50,127 bases of DNA from a virus, in IMG/VR virus record IMGVR_UViG_3300032236_001747, positions 1 to 50,127 of that record; one strand, 5' to 3'. The notes beneath the pieces are model-generated. The model saw nothing but the letters and a program-made list of their open reading frames with translations, did no database searches and was not told the origin of the DNA. Shown here piece by piece: positions 21,105 to 29,388 of this stretch; the stretch's first letter is position 1; every line of letters starts with the position of its first letter. The position numbers and the translations under genes were made by a program.

Positions 21105-22243
21105 TATGCGTGCCAAGCCGTTGAAGACAATGTTGTATCTGATGCTAAAGGAACTAATTTAATATATGCATTAGGAGCAATTGTTGGAGCAGCACCCGGT
21201 GCCGCACTATAAGTAATTTGTGGAATAAAGGTGCCAGCAGTTACAGACCTAACAAGACCTTTAACAAAAACTTGTCTTGCAGTAGAAGTTGCCACTGCTG
21301 GAGTTATAGCAGTCGAAGTATTTGTAGCAATCCACAAACTACTTGCAGCAGTAATAGTTGCGGCGGTGTTTGCATTTTGAGAAACATGAACCATATACCC
21401 AATTGTTAGAGTTCCAGTAATTGCAAATCCTAAAGATAATAAATTAGAAGTAGCACCAGTAGTGCTGATAGAAAACCACATTTCCATTTCATATGTAGTA
21501 TTAGCAGCCAAGTTTATTGTTTGATTTGTGGAGGGGAATATGTTTTGTGCAGTTGCTACATTTGATAATGTTGTTGTCCCAGTATTTGATGTAAATAAAT
21601 TAACAGCAATGGGACCACGACTTGAAGCAGCGGTGTTTGTAGTAAAACTTAAAGCCCTACTATCAAACTCAAGCGAACCAACAGCAGGGGTTGTTAAAAC
21701 ATTAGAACTAGAAGTTATTTGAATGGGTGGAATAGAAGTTAAACTACCACTTGTAAACTGTGAACCATTTTGTACAATTGTCACACCATTAGTATTTGAT
21801 ATATAAAGAGGACTATCTATATATGTACCAGATGCGCTCCTTTGAATTTGAAAAGAAGGGTTACTTCCTCCACCGATTGAACCAATGGACCAAACTGTTG
21901 AGGGTGTTCCAATACCAGCGCCTCCATAAATTCTAAAATTAACTCTTTGAGAAACATTAGAAGCAGTACTTTGGATAGACAGAATAGTCTCACTATTAGT
22001 TGAAACATAAGGATTATTGCTAAACATTGCAGAAGCACTTTGACTGGTAGCATCTGCTCCAGTAATATTTCCATCAGCAGCCGCAATCTGTATTCGGTTA
22101 AAAATTCCAGAAGGAGAAGAAATATAATTATCATAAGCAGTCAATACTGATTTTATATTGTTATGATCTGTAAGATGTGTTGTGCCGCCGCCTGCTGCGG
22201 TAGCAATAGCAGTAACGCTAGAAGTAAAGGGTGTAGTTGCCAA
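21104..22243 (-). CDS. Tail-fibre or minor tail-type protein
   Basis: The start is TTG 22243 because GGAGCAAC lies just upstream. The 379-residue protein is rich in Ser, Thr, Ala, Asn and Gly, with repeating beta-strand character and a start (TTHLTDHNNIKSVLTAYDNY) typical of phage collagen-like or minor tail proteins. The C-terminal 150 residues could form a receptor-binding or trimerisation domain. It is the only clear virion protein in its neighbourhood. A TGATATAAT promoter lies just upstream. Confidence 0.7.
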   Translation of the reverse strand: MATTPFTSSVTAIATAAGGGTTHLTDHNNIKSVLTAYDNYISSPSGIFNRIQIAAADGNITGADATSQSASAMFSNNPYVSTNSETILSIQSTASNVSQRVNFRIYGGAGIGTPSTVWSIGSIGGGSNPSFQIQRSASGTYIDSPLYISNTNGVTIVQNGSQFTSGSLTSIPPIQITSSSNVLTTPAVGSLEFDSRALSFTTNTAASSRGPIAVNLFTSNTGTTTLSNVATAQNIFPSTNQTINLAANTTYEMEMWFSISTTGATSNLLSLGFAITGTLTIGYMVHVSQNANTAATITAASSLWIATNTSTAITPAVATSTARQVFVKGLVRSVTAGTFIPQITYSAAPGAAPTIAPNAYIKLVPLASDTTLSSTAWHA

Positions 22244-22270
22244 AGTTGCTCCAAATATGAATCTTCTATG

Positions 22271-22279
22271 ATTATATCA
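22271..22279 (-). promoter_or_regulatory. Extended -10 promoter for the tail-type gene
   Basis: TGATATAAT reads leftward at 22279-22271, about 30 bases before the TTG start. It is one of a series of such sites. Confidence 0.55.
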
Positions 22280-22290
22280 CTGAAGCAAAT

Positions 22291-22689
22291 TTAAAGAAAA
22301 ACTCCATCGAACACTGAACTTTTAAGAACATCATCAGAAAGATCATCTGGAGACAAAACCCTTTTTACTCCAGCGCGAGAAAAAGCATTTCTTCCCTCAA
22401 CATCATTATCAATAGCCATAGCAACATTACCATCAATATTTAATTTACGGGCAACTTCTTCTTTCCATTTAAACCTATCATGAATTATGTAAGGATTCAT
22501 ATATAATGCTTTATATTTAACATCAGCAGCCTTGAGAGCAGCAATTGTTCTTTTTCTATCAGACTCCAACCTGCCGGTCACAAGAATCAGATCGTAAGAA
22601 CTTCTAGCCTTCAGCCAACCAACAACATTCTGCATAGGCTGTACGCCATTTTTTAAAATTGTATTATCTATATCTGAAATAATAATCAT
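22291..22689 (-). CDS. Second HAD-family phosphatase
   Basis: The start is ATG 22689, just past the tRNA-Gln gene. Motif I is IISDIDNTIL (D6, D8), motif II is LVTGRLE (Thr), and the acidic motif is AIDNDVEGRNAF. It has the same general layout as the 2311 gene but is clearly different in sequence. The substrate is unknown; nucleic-acid 3' phosphate or nucleotide are the likely options. Confidence 0.78.
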   Translation of the reverse strand: MIIISDIDNTILKNGVQPMQNVVGWLKARSSYDLILVTGRLESDRKRTIAALKAADVKYKALYMNPYIIHDRFKWKEEVARKLNIDGNVAMAIDNDVEGRNAFSRAGVKRVLSPDDLSDDVLKSSVFDGVFL

Positions 22690-22705
22690 AACAATATTAT
22701 ACCTG

Positions 22706-22776
22706 CTGCCCCTCATGGATTCGAACCACGATAGACGCTTCCAAAGAGCGCCGTCCTGCCGTTAGACGAAGGGGCA
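22706..22776 (-). tRNA. tRNA-Gln (anticodon UUG)
   Basis: The acceptor TGCCCCT/AGGGGCA, D stem GTCT/GGAC, anticodon stem GCGCT/AGCGT with loop CTTTGGA (anticodon TTG) and T arm CGTGG-TTCGAAT-CCATG form a full cloverleaf. CCA is not encoded. Confidence 0.93.
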
Positions 22777-22779
22777 TTA

Positions 22780-23274
22780 TCACCCAGTAATTAAATGCTG
22801 AGTAACACTTTTCTTTTCTACAATACCAATGCTGCAAGCCCAGCACCAGAAAATATTATGGTCACAGTCTGGAGATTTACGTTTGAGGTAGCGGGGATTT
22901 TCAAATGGTCCGGGCAAAGATCCGCAAACTTGACAGGTTTGTCCTGCCTGTAAATTTCTTCCACCCTGACAGTCATAACAAAATTCTCCAAGAATTCTTT
23001 TTTTCTCTGTTTGTTTTTTATTATAAGGCACTTTCTTGGGCTTTTCAGGAAGAGTACCATCAGGATTTGGAATTAGATCAGCCTTAGCAACATTACATTT
23101 CTTGTGAGAAATTCTAAGATTATCTAATTCATCACTTCCACCAGCAGCGCGAGGAATCCAATGTTCAATTGTAATATCCAGATTATTAAGAAACGGCTTC
23201 TTGCAAATAAAACACAAGTCGCCGTCACGCTCTTTAATCATCTTAATTCGTTCTGCTCTTTTAGGGACCATCAC
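22780..23274 (-). CDS. HNH endonuclease with C-terminal zinc ribbons
   Basis: The HNH core is CFICKKPF…ITIEHWIPRAAGGSDELDNL…HKKCN (H-H-N). It is followed by two extra Cys-pair zinc sites (CYDCQGGRN / CQVCGSLPG and CDHNIFWCWAC). The long N-terminus has KRAERIKMIKERDGDL. It lies beside two tRNA genes and the terminase, a typical position for a selfish or packaging-linked HNH nuclease. Confidence 0.85.
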   Translation of the reverse strand: MMVPKRAERIKMIKERDGDLCFICKKPFLNNLDITIEHWIPRAAGGSDELDNLRISHKKCNVAKADLIPNPDGTLPEKPKKVPYNKKQTEKKRILGEFCYDCQGGRNLQAGQTCQVCGSLPGPFENPRYLKRKSPDCDHNIFWCWACSIGIVEKKSVTQHLITG

Positions 23275-23296
23275 ACTACAATTCTATCATATTAGA

Positions 23297-23415
23297 GAGT
23301 TGCGAGAGGCGCAAAATTCCACAGCACACCAGCGTAAGAGGACTCCCCTATCGCTCCCGTGGATCATTTCGGATACTGTAACTATACCATCCCAAGGAAT
23401 CATCTCTCGCAACTC
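23297..23415 (-). ncRNA. Structured RNA candidate between tRNA-Ile and HNH
   Basis: GAGTTGCGAGAG and CTCTCGCAACTC (23297-23308 and 23404-23415) form a perfect 12-bp closing stem around about 95 bases. Inner segments can also pair (ATTCC with GGAAT, TCCAC with GTGGA), suggesting a folded, multi-stem RNA. It has no open frame and lies 3 bases from the tRNA-Ile gene, so it may be co-transcribed. No known family is recognised; it could also be a processing structure. Confidence 0.45.
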
Positions 23416-23417
23416 CG

Positions 23418-23492
23418 TACGCCGGGTGAGATTTGAACTCACGATACACAGTGTATAAGACTGCTGCCAAAACCGGGCTAGGCTACCGGCGC
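23418..23492 (-). tRNA. tRNA-Ile (anticodon UAU)
   Basis: The acceptor GCGCCGG/CCGGCGT (one G-T), anticodon stem GCAGT/ACTGT with loop CTTATAC (anticodon TAT) and T arm GTGAG-TTCAAAT-CTCAC are clear; the D stem is only partly paired. UAU is rare in bacteria, where AUA is usually read by lysidine-modified CAU. CCA is not encoded. Confidence 0.85.
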
Positions 23493-23495
23493 GTA

Positions 23496-25331
23496 CTATA
23501 AAATTGTAAAATTGTCTACAAAACCAGATTCTTCTGGCTCTATTCCAACACTATTCAAGAAATCCCGAACCTTATCCGGCATAATTCTTTGTTGCTTAGG
23601 TAATTCTATAACACCGCTTGATTTTCTTTCAAGGTCTTTTATATTTTCCAACTCGTCTTCTGAATCATAGGTATAAATTTGAACCTCTCTATTTAAATCT
23701 GCTGGAGTTCTTGCAACAGCATTATATATAGCCCCACAAGTAGCATCAGCAAGATCTTTAGATCCCGTTCTTGGGTGATCGACTTTATCTTTGATAATTC
23801 TTAATTGCAATAACTCATCAATTAAGATTTGATTTCTAGGTCCGAACAATCTTTCTTCCATAATAACAAGAGCCATATCTTCATAATGTTTTTTTGCTAC
23901 AGAAAGAACCTCACAATTCATACCATATGCTTTGAGTTGTTGCATCATATCGTGTGAATTCCAACGGTCAAAAGTAACCATTTTAATATCAAAACCACGA
24001 TGTTTCAAAGAAACAATGTAATCTTTCACTTCTGTAAAATCTACGCTTTGAGTGGATTTAGGAGTCCACCAACGAATGGCGTCTACGATAATGTAGGGAG
24101 CAGCCTCGTTCATTTGACTGCCAACCTTGATTCTTCTCCAAGAATCAACATGAGCCATTGTGACGGCACAACGGTCATGTTTTTGAGCAAGGTCAACGTG
24201 AATAAAATACATTTTATCTTTTTCAGGTTTAAACCATTCTTGGAATCTATTATTTTCATCGAGATTTGGGTTGAGACTACTAAAAGCCCTTTCTATCTTT
24301 TCTCTAGACTTAAAGAATGCATCCTGAGCATCTGGAGGCATACATGCAAACCTACCAAGTGCGTCTACCGGATCTGTATAAAATGCAACAGTAAAATCTT
24401 CTATAGATCTTGTTGGATTAACTTCCCACGTTGGTCTTTTTAATGCAAAAACTTTAGGAACAGAATAGGATAAAATATGATCTTCTTCCCAATCTATATA
24501 AAATTTATTTTCTTCTACATCATCCGGTAATTCTGGATCAATTTTAAATTGATGAGTTCTAATAACAATTTCTTTTTCATTAACAACTTCATCGTATCTT
24601 TGTTGAATGAAGTCATTCTTATATCGCGGGAAAGATAAAAGAACAACTTTGCCAAAATCTGGGAAACGGGAATCTACCGATCCCCTATACATCTTATAGA
24701 TCGCTCCCGCAGTTTTAGCCTGTTCATTTCCACTAGTAGACTCTATATCAAAACCGGAAATTTCGTCAAGGATAGCAAGTAGGACGTTGTATCCTTCCCA
24801 AGATTCTCTTTGAGAGTGCCCAGAATGCACCGTGATAGCCTTATCAAATTCAATGCTATTTGCTTTTGTTTCATATTTACCAGCAAACCAAGGGCATCTT
24901 TCAATACGATTAACAAAACCTTTAAAGAAAACTCTATTAGCCTGAACAGCATTGATAGCAATATTAATAATATCGATAGCATCACCGGGAGGCTTGCCAT
25001 AATATTTAGCAGGATCTTTTAAGCACAATAACAAATACACAATATAAGCACAAGCAATAGTAGAAGTATAATCTTTCCCAGACCCCTTTCCTAGTTGAAA
25101 AATAACTTCATTACACGTTTGCTTCCATCTTTTTTTACCTTCTTTTTCACCAAATAATGTAATTAAAGTTTCTTTCTTATATATTTGAGTAGTTGCCTTA
25201 ATCATTGTATATTGATTTTCTGAAAGAGGGGGAAGATTAAGGAATTTATTAGAAACGACAAATTCTTCTATCGAAACTGGTTGTTCCTCAAATTCTTCCC
25301 CCGCTAGTATTTCAAGAAAATCTTCAAACAT
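23496..25331 (-). CDS. Terminase large subunit
   Basis: Walker A is QLGKGSGKD (79-87), Walker B is LLAILDEI (183-190), and the nuclease acids are in HVDLAQK (D379), VTFDRWNS (D454) and KDLADAT (D525 and D528). Both ATPase and nuclease halves are complete at 611 residues. It is the DNA-packaging motor and cutter. The gene overlaps the GDP-mannose dehydratase by 8 bases rather than adjoining the small terminase directly. Confidence 0.95.
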   Translation of the reverse strand: MFEDFLEILAGEEFEEQPVSIEEFVVSNKFLNLPPLSENQYTMIKATTQIYKKETLITLFGEKEGKKRWKQTCNEVIFQLGKGSGKDYTSTIACAYIVYLLLCLKDPAKYYGKPPGDAIDIINIAINAVQANRVFFKGFVNRIERCPWFAGKYETKANSIEFDKAITVHSGHSQRESWEGYNVLLAILDEISGFDIESTSGNEQAKTAGAIYKMYRGSVDSRFPDFGKVVLLSFPRYKNDFIQQRYDEVVNEKEIVIRTHQFKIDPELPDDVEENKFYIDWEEDHILSYSVPKVFALKRPTWEVNPTRSIEDFTVAFYTDPVDALGRFACMPPDAQDAFFKSREKIERAFSSLNPNLDENNRFQEWFKPEKDKMYFIHVDLAQKHDRCAVTMAHVDSWRRIKVGSQMNEAAPYIIVDAIRWWTPKSTQSVDFTEVKDYIVSLKHRGFDIKMVTFDRWNSHDMMQQLKAYGMNCEVLSVAKKHYEDMALVIMEERLFGPRNQILIDELLQLRIIKDKVDHPRTGSKDLADATCGAIYNAVARTPADLNREVQIYTYDSEDELENIKDLERKSSGVIELPKQQRIMPDKVRDFLNSVGIEPEESGFVDNFTIL

Positions 25332-26358
25332 TATTTCTATTTGCCTCAGATTCGCACATATCTCTAACTAGATCTTCAAAACTATACTTCATTTCCCATC
25401 CAAGTTGTGCCTTAGCCTTTGCTGGATCACCCAACAAGGTATCTACTTCGGCTGGTCGGAAAAATTCTTTACTAATGTTTATTAACTCTATTCCAGTATT
25501 TTCATCATACCCAATTTCATCGACACCAAAACCTTTCCAAGCCAAAGAAAACCCAAAGTGTGCTGCGGCAATAGAAGCAAATTCTCTTACGGAATGCTGT
25601 TCACCAGTAGCAATAACATAATCTTCCGGGGAGTCCTGCTGCAAAATTAGCCACATGGCTTCAACAAAATCTTTCGCATGACCCCAGTCTCTTAGGGTAT
25701 CAATGTTTCCCAATTTGATTGGAGCCTTGTCTATTGTTAACGCTATACGAGCCATACCCTTAACAATTTTTTGTGTAACAAACTCTTCGCCTCTGCGTGG
25801 TGACTCATGATTAAAAAGAAGCCCGCTGGTTGCAAACATGTCATAAGACTCTCTATAATTTTTTGTAATCCAATATGCATATAATTTTGCTACGCCATAT
25901 GGTGAACGGGGGTAAAAAGGTGTAACCTCAGTCTGAGGAATTTGTTGAACTTTTCCAAACATTTCTGACGTACACGCCTGATAAAACTTTACAGAATCTA
26001 CCTTGCCAAGAACCCTAATGCTATCGAGAATTCTTAAAGTACCCAAGGCATCCACGTTTGAAGTATATTCTGGTGTTAAAAAGGACTCTCCGACATGACT
26101 TTGGGCGGCAAGATTATAAATCTCATGAGGATCTACATCCTTAATAATTGAAGAAATGCTAGAGGTTTCTCCAATGTCGCCTGCATGTAAATGAAAATTC
26201 TTATTTTCTAAAACACTTGAGATTCTTTCATTGTTGTTAGTAGAAAGGCGACGACGAATACCATGAACTTCGTAACCTTTATTTAATAAATTTTCTGCTA
26301 AGTACGAGCCGTCCTGACCAGTTACGCCAGTAATTAATGCTCTTTTTGCATTGTCCAT
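25324..26358 (-). CDS. gmd: GDP-mannose 4,6-dehydratase
   Basis: The start LITGVTGQDGSYLAENLL carries the NAD(P)-binding TGxxGxxG. AAQSHVGESF, YQACTSEMFG and YGVAKLYAYW (Y-x3-K) and FNHESPRRGEEFVT are distinctive for GMD, which makes GDP-4-keto-6-deoxymannose for fucose/rhamnose-type sugars. Its position within the packaging module, between terminase genes, is odd and suggests insertion. No GDP-fucose synthase gene was seen downstream. Confidence 0.93.
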   Translation of the reverse strand: MDNAKRALITGVTGQDGSYLAENLLNKGYEVHGIRRRLSTNNNERISSVLENKNFHLHAGDIGETSSISSIIKDVDPHEIYNLAAQSHVGESFLTPEYTSNVDALGTLRILDSIRVLGKVDSVKFYQACTSEMFGKVQQIPQTEVTPFYPRSPYGVAKLYAYWITKNYRESYDMFATSGLLFNHESPRRGEEFVTQKIVKGMARIALTIDKAPIKLGNIDTLRDWGHAKDFVEAMWLILQQDSPEDYVIATGEQHSVREFASIAAAHFGFSLAWKGFGVDEIGYDENTGIELINISKEFFRPAEVDTLLGDPAKAKAQLGWEMKYSFEDLVRDMCESEANRNNV

Positions 26359-26366
26359 GTTTTCCC

Positions 26367-26891
26367 TTAATCTACTCTTATTAATTCAACCTGATTGGTT
26401 GCCTCTGAAAGCCTTTTGGCTACTTCATATTTACAGCGATCACAATCCGCTGTAACATCTCTTAAAATCTCTACTAAAATCTTTTGTTTTCTTTCAGTTT
26501 CCATAAGTTGATCAGCAAGTTCGCTATTCTCAAGGACTCCCGCCTTATTCAACATATCAAGACGTTTCTGCTCTGTATCAGCAACAAGTTTAAGAGCCTG
26601 AGTCTTAACAGAATATTGTTGATTAGAATCTGCTTGGTCAACAGTTTCCCAAGCCTTAGAAATAATCATGGCATAATGCTGATCTGCTCCTGCAATTGCT
26701 TCCCTCGCACGATTATGAATGTTACTATCATTGTGAATAATTTGTTTCCACTCAGATATTAATTCTGTAACAAGTGCGCGGGACATGTTAAGATGAGTAG
26801 CGATCTCTTTTGGACTTGATCCTTTAAGTAGTTCTTCAACTACTCTATTCATAGAATCAAATCTTTCTGCAATTTCTAATTCAGATCCCAA
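26367..26891 (-). CDS. Probable terminase small subunit
   Basis: The start is TTG 26891 with AAGGA upstream. An N-terminal helix-turn-helix (SSPKEIATHLNMSRALVTEL) is followed by long helices suitable for oligomerisation, as in small terminases that recognise phage DNA. A C-terminal Cys pair (DCDRCKYEVA) is unusual. The position near the large subunit supports the call; another DNA-binding role is possible. Confidence 0.65.
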   Translation of the reverse strand: MGSELEIAERFDSMNRVVEELLKGSSPKEIATHLNMSRALVTELISEWKQIIHNDSNIHNRAREAIAGADQHYAMIISKAWETVDQADSNQQYSVKTQALKLVADTEQKRLDMLNKAGVLENSELADQLMETERKQKILVEILRDVTADCDRCKYEVAKRLSEATNQVELIRVD

Positions 26892-27171
26892 GTTTTTTCC
26901 TTATGCTCTTTTTTGCACGATGAACACCCTTTAAGGTATCTATGTAGAATGATCTAAACTCCCCCGTATTTGGATTCATGCAATCAATCCAAGTAACATC
27001 AAGGTGGGAGTTATGCACCCACTTATGAAAAATAAAATAACCTCGAACATTCTTAATCTTGATCTTGTCCCCCGGTTTAATAACATCCTTACCAAATTCT
27101 AGTTCTGTATAAACCGTTATATCAGGATTGTTATAGGGAAGGCGCTCAACCTTTTCCCTCTTTTTCTTCAC
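26881..27171 (-). CDS. Small basic actinophage-type protein (96 aa)
   Basis: The start is GTG 27171, overlapping the previous stop (GTGA); a TTG at 27198 is the alternative. FGKDVIKPGDKIKIKNVRGY followed by WIDCMNPNTGEFRSF is a beta-barrel-like, basic domain typical of small packaging-neighbourhood proteins. The function is unknown. Confidence 0.65.
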   Translation of the reverse strand: MKKKREKVERLPYNNPDITVYTELEFGKDVIKPGDKIKIKNVRGYFIFHKWVHNSHLDVTWIDCMNPNTGEFRSFYIDTLKGVHRAKKSIRKKLGI

Positions 27172-27335
27172 CTGTATCCACCGGCTGTCGGTGCCCAAAC
27201 AGAACCGGGCCTATCAATTCCACGAATTAATTTGTATCCACAATCTGGACAATAGGCTTTATCACGCTGTTCCATTTTTTGCATAAGAACCATTTCTTTA
27301 TCACATGGAATGCATGTGTAAGTATACATCGGCAT
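27168..27335 (-). CDS. FmdB-type zinc-ribbon protein (55 aa)
   Basis: The N-terminus MPMYTYTCIPC, then AYCPDCGYK and the ending with WAPTAGGYR are the FmdB/Zn-ribbon pattern (CxxC x~17 CxxC). Such proteins are thought to be small regulators. It is coupled to the next gene (GTGA). Confidence 0.75.
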   Translation of the reverse strand: MPMYTYTCIPCDKEMVLMQKMEQRDKAYCPDCGYKLIRGIDRPGSVWAPTAGGYR

Positions 27336-27336
27336 T

Positions 27337-27654
27337 TTATCTCCAATTGTCGCGCTTTGCTACCTTTAATAATACCAGATAGCCAATTAGATCGTCAATA
27401 TCATTATCACCGGGAAATTCTTTACCCTTGAGAAATCTACTTAACTTATCATCAATCCTAACAAGCAACTGCTCTTGATTATCCGCTTTAGAAAAAACCC
27501 TAACAGGTTCAAGCGCGGAATTCCCATAAGCCCTATTTTTTTGAATAAGAAAATCTGCCATCTCACTACAAATTTTAGTAATCTCTACCTCAACCTTATT
27601 CCTTGGTGATTTAGTATCATATCCATCATCAAGTTTCATTTTAAGATTTGCCAT
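27337..27654 (-). CDS. Nucleotide-modification-domain-like protein (105 aa)
   Basis: The pattern ADFLIQKNRAYGNSA, then QLLVRIDDKLSRF and DDLIGYLVLLKVAKR resembles the DUF1599/nucleotide-modification-associated proteins found in phages. A precise reaction cannot be stated. It overlaps the IMPDH-like gene by 14 bases. Confidence 0.6.
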   Translation of the reverse strand: MANLKMKLDDGYDTKSPRNKVEVEITKICSEMADFLIQKNRAYGNSALEPVRVFSKADNQEQLLVRIDDKLSRFLKGKEFPGDNDIDDLIGYLVLLKVAKRDNWR

Positions 27655-28678
27655 GCGGGATACTCTCCTTTAAACTATTGGGTGTAACTCTAATATATTC
27701 TGAAAAAAGTTGCAAATCTTCAAGGCTATGAACACCAGAATATGAACAACCACTTTGTATTCCGGCACGCCACTCATCTAAAGTTCTCCCCACCTCACCC
27801 TTAAAAGGAATTAAAGTGCTTTCTCCTTCAACGACAGAAACTTTTCCATGCCATTCCTCTTGAGCCTGACGACTTGCCATTCCCCGAAATTCCTTATAAG
27901 ATCTACCATCTTTATTTATCAATTGACCCGGAGACTCTTTGTGACCTGCCAATGCCGACCCAAGCATAATTGCATCTGCGCCAGCCGCAAAAGCCTTTAC
28001 AGCGTCACCACTATTTCTAATTCCTCCATCAGCAATAATAGAAGTAGGTAGTTCTATTCTTTCCATCATTTCATAAATCTCCATAATAGAAGAAAGAGTT
28101 GGCATACCATGTCCAGTTACAATTCTAGTGCTGCACATCGAACCACCCCCAATGCCAACACGAATTGAGTCAGCCCCCGCAAGAGAAAGTTGTAAAAAGC
28201 CATCCCATGTAGAAACATTTCCCGCCATAATATGAATTTCTGGAAATGCTCTTCTAATTTCCCTAACAGTATTAATTGCTAAAAAATTATGACCGTTTGC
28301 TGTATCGACAAGAATAAGGTTAGCGCCAGAATAAATTAAAGATTTAACTTGATTTAAAACTGAATTATGTACGCCAACCGCTGCTCCAATTAAATGATTT
28401 TTCATAGCGACAGAATTAACTTGCTGTGTCTGTTTTTCAGCACTCATAAAACGATGGATTATCCCAAGCCCACCGTATGAAGATATTTCCATAGCCATAT
28501 CTTGCTCACAAACAGTGTCCATCGGAGAAGCAATAATTGGAAGATATAAATTAATTTTTCTTTCAACTCCAATAGACATTTCCAAATCTACATCTTTTCT
28601 ACTTTCAATCAATGATGATTTTGGAACCATTAGTATATCTTCAAAACAAATGCTTTCTTGCTGATTATATAATTTCAT
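27641..28678 (-). CDS. IMP dehydrogenase/GMP reductase family enzyme
   Basis: The TIM-barrel signature VGIGGGSMCSTR (174-185, catalytic C182), ASPMDTVCE, ILVDTANGH and IIADGGIRNSGD are all present. At 345 residues with no CBS insert, the length fits GMP reductase, as does GCSYSG near the end, while FRGMAS and TRIVTG lean to IMP dehydrogenase. It would set the guanine-nucleotide balance, feeding GDP-sugar synthesis next door (inference). The start overlaps the upstream stop as TAATG. Confidence 0.85.
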   Translation of the reverse strand: MKLYNQQESICFEDILMVPKSSLIESRKDVDLEMSIGVERKINLYLPIIASPMDTVCEQDMAMEISSYGGLGIIHRFMSAEKQTQQVNSVAMKNHLIGAAVGVHNSVLNQVKSLIYSGANLILVDTANGHNFLAINTVREIRRAFPEIHIMAGNVSTWDGFLQLSLAGADSIRVGIGGGSMCSTRIVTGHGMPTLSSIMEIYEMMERIELPTSIIADGGIRNSGDAVKAFAAGADAIMLGSALAGHKESPGQLINKDGRSYKEFRGMASRQAQEEWHGKVSVVEGESTLIPFKGEVGRTLDEWRAGIQSGCSYSGVHSLEDLQLFSEYIRVTPNSLKESIPHGKS

Positions 28679-29388
28679 TAATTATTCCAATCGTTTTGTC
28701 TTCTTCTGTCAAGATCCCAACCCAAATTAACGGGATTTTCTTGACTTGCTTTTTGACGCCAATAATCTTCATTAAATTGCCAAGTTCTAGAATTATTTCC
28801 TGAAAAATGTTCATTGCTTCTTATCGATGTTAATGGTCCGGGACCATAGGTTAAATGAGGTCCATCTCTCCAACTTTTACACCCTTCAACACATGATGGG
28901 TAATCGTCATGACCAAATACCAGATTTTCTTGCATATTTGCCCTAATAATTCGATCATGATAATCAGTATCTTCATAATATGCTGGATAAAAATATTCAT
29001 CAAATAGGCCAACTTTGCGAACAAAATCTTCACCTATTGTAAAAGAAGAATACCCAGACAAAAACGTCATATTTGATTTAGACATATGAGGATAAGTCTC
29101 AGCCAACGATCCGGGCTTAAAATGTATATCAACAGAACTAATAAACCAATAGGGTGCATGAGGATATAATTTTATTCCCAAATTCCATGAACCAGCACAA
29201 CCTAAATTAGAAGGCATTTCTAAAACCTTAATGTTTAAATTATTAAATTTATTTTTAATATTTTCTAATTTATTATTTCCATTATCAATAATAAGAATTT
29301 CATTTATTGGAAAATCTATTGTTGATAAAGTTTCTTCTAGCAAATCTGGTCTATTAAGAATAGGTATTATCATCACTGGAATATTCAT
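28678..29388 (-). CDS. GT2-family glycosyltransferase
   Basis: The start IPVMIIPILNRPDLLEETLS, then ILIIDNGNN and SNLGCAGSWNLGI is a GT-A/GT2 nucleotide-sugar-binding pattern; SSVDIH supplies the DxD-like metal site and YYEDTDYHDR a later acidic motif. It is probably part of a sugar-chain-building operon. The acceptor is unknown. Confidence 0.85.
   Translation of the reverse strand: MNIPVMIIPILNRPDLLEETLSTIDFPINEILIIDNGNNKLENIKNKFNNLNIKVLEMPSNLGCAGSWNLGIKLYPHAPYWFISSVDIHFKPGSLAETYPHMSKSNMTFLSGYSSFTIGEDFVRKVGLFDEYFYPAYYEDTDYHDRIIRANMQENLVFGHDDYPSCVEGCKSWRDGPHLTYGPGPLTSIRSNEHFSGNNSRTWQFNEDYWRQKASQENPVNLGWDLDRRRQNDWNN

Noticed and set aside
24000-24443. A 147-residue plus-strand frame inside the terminase
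   Set aside because: It lies fully within a terminase with complete ATPase and nuclease motifs, so it is a shadow frame.
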